Source: Microcoleaceae cyanobacterium UBA9251 (GTDB lineage Bacteria; Cyanobacteriota; Cyanobacteriia; Cyanobacteriales; Microcoleaceae). From it: a DNA stretch of 5,975 nt. The notes under the pieces were generated by a model. The model had not been told where the DNA came from, searched no databases, and worked only from the letters and a program-made list of their open reading frames with translations. Each line of letters starts with the position of its first letter. Position 1 is the stretch's first letter. Positions 4,032 to 5,975 of the stretch are shown in pieces. The translations under genes were made by a program, and so were the position numbers. The stretch is from the NCBI GenBank assembly GCA_003542015.1, contig DPLL01000289.1, positions 1 through 5,975 of the forward strand, read 5' to 3'.

Positions 4032-5948
4032 ATGACCGCACAAACCCCAGTACAATTCCAAGACAGTTTCGACATCATCGTAGTTGGTGCCGGCCACTCC
4101 GGCTGCGAAGCCGCCCTCGCCACTTCTCGCCTCGGTTGTCGCACTCTTTTACTCACCCTCAACCTCGACAAAATTGCGTGGCAACCATGCAATCCCGCTG
4201 TCGGCGGCCCGGCGAAAACTCAACTGACTAATGAAGTGGATGCGTTAGGTGGCGAAATTGGCAAAATGGCCGATCGCACTTACCTACAAAAACGCATCCT
4301 CAACTCTTCCAGAGGCCCCGCTGTGTGGGCACTGAGAGCCCAAACAGACAAGCGGGAATACGCCGCTGTGATGAACAATATTGTTGAAAACCAAGAGAAT
4401 TTGACCATCCGGGAAGCGATGGTAACAGACTTAGTTTTGGGCAAAAATGAAGAAGTAATCGGAGTTGAAACATACTTCGGTGTCGCCTTTGAATGCAAAG
4501 CCGTAATTCTCACCACTGGCACTTTTTTAGGCGGCACAATTTGGGTGGGCAATAAGTCGATGCCGGCCGGACGCGCCGGAGAATTTGCCGCCGTTGGTTT
4601 GACGGAAACTCTCAATCGTTTGGGATTTGAAACTGGTAGGTTGAAAACTGGAACTCCGGCAAGAGTTGACAAACGTACTCTCGATTATACTAACCTGGAA
4701 CCCCAGCCCGGAGATGCAGATGTTCGCTGGTTTAGTTTCGATCCAGAAGTTTGGGTTGAACGGGAACAAATGCCTTGTTATCTAACTCGAACTACGCCCG
4801 AAACTCATCAGTTAATTAGAGACAATTTGCACCTTTCTCCAGTCTACGGCGGCTGGGTTGATGCGAAGGGGCCGCGCTATTGTCCGAGTATTGAAGATAA
4901 GATTGTTCGGTTTGCAGATAAGGAAAGTCACCAGATTTTTATTGAACCGGAAGGTAGGGATATTCCTGAACTTTATATCCAAGGTTTTTCGACGGGTTTA
5001 CCGGAAACTTTGCAATTGCAAATGCTGCGGACTCTTCCTGGTTTGGAAAAGTGCGAGATGATGCGTCCGGCTTATGCTGTGGAGTATGATTATTTGCCGG
5101 CGACTCAGTGTTTTCCCACGCTGATGACTAAGAGGATCGAAGGTCTATTTTGCGCGGGTCAGGTGAACGGTACGACTGGCTATGAGGAGGCGGCTGCACA
5201 GGGGATTGTGGCGGGGATTAATGCGGCTAGGTTTGCGAAAAATCAGGCAATGATTGTGTTTCCGCGCGAGCAAAGTTATATCGGGACTTTGATTGATGAT
5301 TTGTGTACGAAGGATTTGCGGGAACCTTATCGGATGTTGACTTCGCGATCGGAATATCGGTTATTGTTGCGATCGGACAATGCTGACCAACGCTTGACTC
5401 CGCTCGGACGGGAAATTGGTTTGATTGGCGATCGGCGTTGGGAGTTGTTCGAGCGGAAACAAGCTAATATTGTAGCAGAGAAGAAACGCTTGTATGCGAC
5501 GCGGGTGAAGGAGCACGAGGATCTTGGCAAGCAGATTTTTGCTGAGACTCAACAATCGATTAACGGTTCGATTACTCTAGCTGATTTGTTGCGTCGTCCT
5601 GGTTTTCATTATGTCGATTTGGAACGCTACAATTTAGGTGATTCTAGTCTGAAGTTGGCGGAGAAAGAAGGTGCAGAAATTGATATCAAATATTCTGGCT
5701 ATCTGCAAAAACAGCAAAATCAAATTGATGAAATTGTGAGACATGAACGCCGACAATTGCCTGGGGATTTGGATTATATGGCGATTACAACTCTGTCGAA
5801 GGAGTCGCGGGAAAAGTTGACAAAAATCAGGCCGTTGACTATTGGACAAGCGTCGAGGATTGGTGGGGTGAATCCGGCTGATGTCAACGCTTTGTTGATT
5901 TTTCTGGAAGTGCGAAACCGCCAGCAGCCGGCTGGTGTGGGAAAATAA
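4032..5948 (+). CDS. mnmG: tRNA uridine-5-carboxymethylaminomethyl modification enzyme MnmG (GidA)
   Basis: MnmG works with the GTPase MnmE in the cytoplasm to install the (carboxymethyl)aminomethyl group on wobble uridine 34 of several tRNAs, using FAD, NADH and a folate one-carbon donor. The 638-residue product is of normal family length. It shows the FAD-binding GAGHSG at 19-24, CNPAVGG with Cys53 at 53-59, RGPAVWALRAQTDK at 94-107, the PRYCPSIEDK segment with the conserved catalytic Cys284, YIQGFSTGLPE at 315-325, and the second signature CAGQVNGTTGYEEAAAQG at 374-391. The helical C-terminal region (about 552-627, including SGYLQKQ and IRPLTIGQASRIGGV) is the part that contacts MnmE and tRNA. 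The ATG at 4032 puts the FAD motif at the usual distance; no clear Shine-Dalgarno sequence precedes it, as is common in cyanobacteria. It is transcribed divergently from the methyltransferase-nuclease. Base composition changes part-way through (see findings). Confidence 0.98.
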   Translation: MTAQTPVQFQDSFDIIVVGAGHSGCEAALATSRLGCRTLLLTLNLDKIAWQPCNPAVGGPAKTQLTNEVDALGGEIGKMADRTYLQKRILNSSRGPAVWALRAQTDKREYAAVMNNIVENQENLTIREAMVTDLVLGKNEEVIGVETYFGVAFECKAVILTTGTFLGGTIWVGNKSMPAGRAGEFAAVGLTETLNRLGFETGRLKTGTPARVDKRTLDYTNLEPQPGDADVRWFSFDPEVWVEREQMPCYLTRTTPETHQLIRDNLHLSPVYGGWVDAKGPRYCPSIEDKIVRFADKESHQIFIEPEGRDIPELYIQGFSTGLPETLQLQMLRTLPGLEKCEMMRPAYAVEYDYLPATQCFPTLMTKRIEGLFCAGQVNGTTGYEEAAAQGIVAGINAARFAKNQAMIVFPREQSYIGTLIDDLCTKDLREPYRMLTSRSEYRLLLRSDNADQRLTPLGREIGLIGDRRWELFERKQANIVAEKKRLYATRVKEHEDLGKQIFAETQQSINGSITLADLLRRPGFHYVDLERYNLGDSSLKLAEKEGAEIDIKYSGYLQKQQNQIDEIVRHERRQLPGDLDYMAITTLSKESREKLTKIRPLTIGQASRIGGVNPADVNALLIFLEVRNRQQPAGVGK

Positions 5949-5956
5949 AATGCGTA

Positions 5957-5975
5957 GGCTGAGCGTAGTCGAAGC
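5957..5975. repeat. Start of a dispersed repeat downstream of mnmG
   Basis: The last bases read GGCTGAGCGTAGTCGAAGC, a motif that I recall as a frequent intergenic repeat in cyanobacterial genomes (consensus near GGCTGAGCGNAGTCGAAGCC). It begins eight bases after the mnmG stop and is cut by the window end, so whether it forms a hairpin or terminator cannot be seen. Confidence 0.4.

Overview
The window is cyanobacterial. It carries psbB (photosystem II CP47) and a cyanobacterial-type mnmG (gidA). It also has eight copies of the HIP1 core heptamer GCGATCG/CGATCGC and at least two tracts of heptanucleotide tandem repeats. Together with dispersed repeats that I recall from Microcoleus, Oscillatoria and related genera, this points to a filamentous, probably oscillatorian, cyanobacterium. 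The genus assignment is inference.

Layout, left to right. Bases 1-65 lie downstream of psbB and hold a hairpin specific to the psbB transcript plus a fragment of a dispersed palindromic repeat; psbT, which often follows psbB, is not inside the window. psbB runs leftward at 66-1595 behind a Shine-Dalgarno sequence and a plausible promoter, with a heptamer repeat tract in its leader. A small tryptophan-rich protein of unknown function lies on the same strand at 1802-2170. Bases 2171-2344 contain no gene and hold remnants of two dispersed repeats. A fused DNA methyltransferase/Mrr-like nuclease runs leftward at 2345-3841. A divergent control region at 3842-4031 contains face-to-face -10 boxes, a 9-bp inverted repeat and a second heptamer tract. 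mnmG runs rightward at 4032-5948. The last 27 bases begin another dispersed repeat.

The genes do not form one pathway. psbB and mnmG are core housekeeping genes (photosynthesis and tRNA wobble modification). The methyltransferase-nuclease and the small unknown gene are an accessory insert between them. The insert is clearly AT-richer than its neighbours and is bounded by repeat debris, which suggests acquisition by horizontal transfer. The most interesting object is the methyltransferase fused to a PD-(D/E)xK nuclease: modification and cleavage appear to be combined in one 498-residue polypeptide, with no helicase or separate restriction gene beside it.
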